Shown here: positions 62,737 to 64,000 of the stretch, piece after piece
Numbering within the stretch: position 1 is the first letter of the stretch
Layout of the letters: every line of letters begins with the position of its first letter
From: Siphlonurus alternatus
Lineage: Eukaryota; Arthropoda; Insecta; Ephemeroptera; Siphlonuridae
Assembly: GCA_949825025.1 (NCBI GenBank)
Contig: OX463780.1
Coordinates: 27,928,118 to 27,992,117, forward strand
Length of the DNA: 64,000 nt
Direction of reading: 5' to 3'
The notes under the pieces: generated by a model
What the model was told of the DNA's origin: nothing
Seen by the model: the letters and a program-made list of their open reading frames with translations, nothing else
Database searches by the model: none
Position numbers and translations under genes: made by a program

Positions 62737-62980
62737 AGCTTGTAATTAATTCATAATTAATTACTATTGACTTGTCCTAAAAACCTAAACATATAATATT
62801 CCTTTTTTATTTGTACGAAAAAAGAATCAAACACGTAAATAATTATATAAACAATAAACTTAATAGACCACTTGCAAAACTATGTTAATAAAGCAAAAGT
62901 AAACAAACTCACATACCTAGTGTATTGTTGGTTGTTGATTATGTGTATATTTTTTCTAATACATTGGACTTTATGGGAAA

Positions 62981-63431
62981 TTTACGATTTTCACATACAT
63001 TTTTCATTACATGACATGCGTATAATTTTAAAAATAAATATATCACCAGAATCTGCAGTTTTTGGCCATTTATAATATTGAAATGTGCATCTGAAGAAGT
63101 TTTCTTCATTTCAAAATCTTAAATTTTAAATTATACATAATCAGCCAATTGCATGAGTTAGTATAGCTTTAAGCAAGCTCCAGAGTTTGTTGATTATCGC
63201 AACAATTAAAAAAATAAATCAACAAACTTTAGCTTGCTGAAAGTCATATGCTTTCTCAATGCAATTGGCTGATTAGTATGATTTGAAATATAAGATTTTG
63301 AAATGAAGAAAACTTCTTCAGATGCACATTTTAATATTATAAATGGCCAAAAACTGCAGATTCTGGTGATATTTTTAATTTTATAATCATACGCATGTCA
63401 TGTAATGAAATATGTATGTGAAAATCGTAAA
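62981..63431. mobile_element. 451-bp palindromic MITE
   Basis: TTTACGATTTTCACATACAT to the complement; arms share CATTACATGACATGCGTAT, ATCACCAGAATCTGCAGT and CATCTGAAGAAGTTTTCTTC. Confidence 0.8.
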
Positions 63432-63762
63432 TAATAATAATGCGACACAAGGCAAAGTGTTGATTGAGGCCTTTCAGATGAAAACAGACCATATATAAAC
63501 GATTACCGGTATAAAGTAACTTCTAAAAATAAATTATTATGCTTTCATTATGTATCAGTAAATAACAATTCAGATTATAACTTTTCTAAATCAAATTAAA
63601 TTGAAACAATTAGCCTTCATTAAATTTATACACATTTATTTTAATCTATATTATTTTCGATCGAGTTTGGCACATTTAAGTTATATTTCTCTATTAAGCA
63701 AAATTAAACAATTGAAAATTTTAAAGATGGAATTATAATGAGGAATTTGCATGCGTGAATCT

Positions 63763-63971
63763 GATTGGCTTAATCGAAAGAGGGGGCTGAGAAATACATG
63801 TGTGAATTTTATGCGAATTTTTTGAGCACTGCAAGTATGCTCAAATGCATATTTAAAAGATGCACTTTACCTGGAGGCGATGGCGCATCGCCAGTGACGT
63901 CATCGCTATGTCAGGTTCGGTTCACTATAGATATGCATACCTGTACGCACCTGCATAACAGGTAGCCAATC
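63763..63971. mobile_element. short MITE related to the ends of the MEIOC foldback element
   Basis: GATTGGCT and AGCCAATC at the ends. The left side reads TTGGCTTAATCGAAAGAGGG, as in the foldback element at 41765, and it has TGACGTCA at 63895-63902 and CACTATAGAT, again in the same order as in the foldback arm. Confidence 0.55.
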
Positions 63972-64000
63972 AAAAACAATCTAGCCAAAATTCAAAATTT

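Overview
This is a eukaryotic, animal-type window: AT-rich, intron-containing genes with GT-AG splice sites, dense in short transposable elements and microsatellites. No bacterial, viral or organelle signature is visible. Gene content (TRPA-type channels, DNA primase large subunit, MEIOC) fits a metazoan. The abundance of palindromic MITEs and the base composition suggest a sponge, cnidarian or other invertebrate, but the sequence alone does not settle which.

All well-supported genes lie on the minus strand. From left to right they are: a small putative secreted protein (6.3-6.6 kb); two tandem, diverged TRPA-like ankyrin/six-TM channel genes (8.5-11.3 kb and 15.5-19.8 kb), which share a two-coding-exon structure and a predicted length of 924 residues; PRIM2, the Fe-S large subunit of DNA primase, in six exons (24.0-27.7 kb); and MEIOC, the meiosis-specific coiled-coil partner of YTHDC2, with ten visible coding exons (36.9-47.8 kb) and a candidate first exon at 49.2 kb. 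I reconstructed exon borders from GT-AG sites, and reading phase is conserved across every junction listed. PRIM2 serves replication in all dividing cells and MEIOC acts in germ cells; nothing suggests that the neighbouring genes work as a unit.

The rest is mainly mobile-element strata: a non-LTR retrotransposon 3' end, a solo LTR with a 4-bp target duplication, tRNA-derived and 5S-rRNA-derived SINE-like sequences, and many non-autonomous DNA elements. The DNA elements include two hAT-type copies with exact 8-bp duplications, TTAA-flanked palindromes, and several families of 120-780 bp hairpins. A 5.7-kb foldback element with inverted 89-bp tandem repeats sits in one MEIOC intron. It has itself been invaded by a TA-flanked element whose inverted ends are tRNA-like sequences.

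The right third (55.4-61.9 kb) is a diverged tandem segmental duplication. Each copy carries a promoter-like stretch and a possible 11-codon first exon, and each has since received different transposon insertions. A recurrent theme is the palindromic octamer TGACGTCA (the CREB/ATF-type site), found in at least eight structurally unrelated elements. The 30-36.9 kb interval is very AT-rich and holds no gene I can support.
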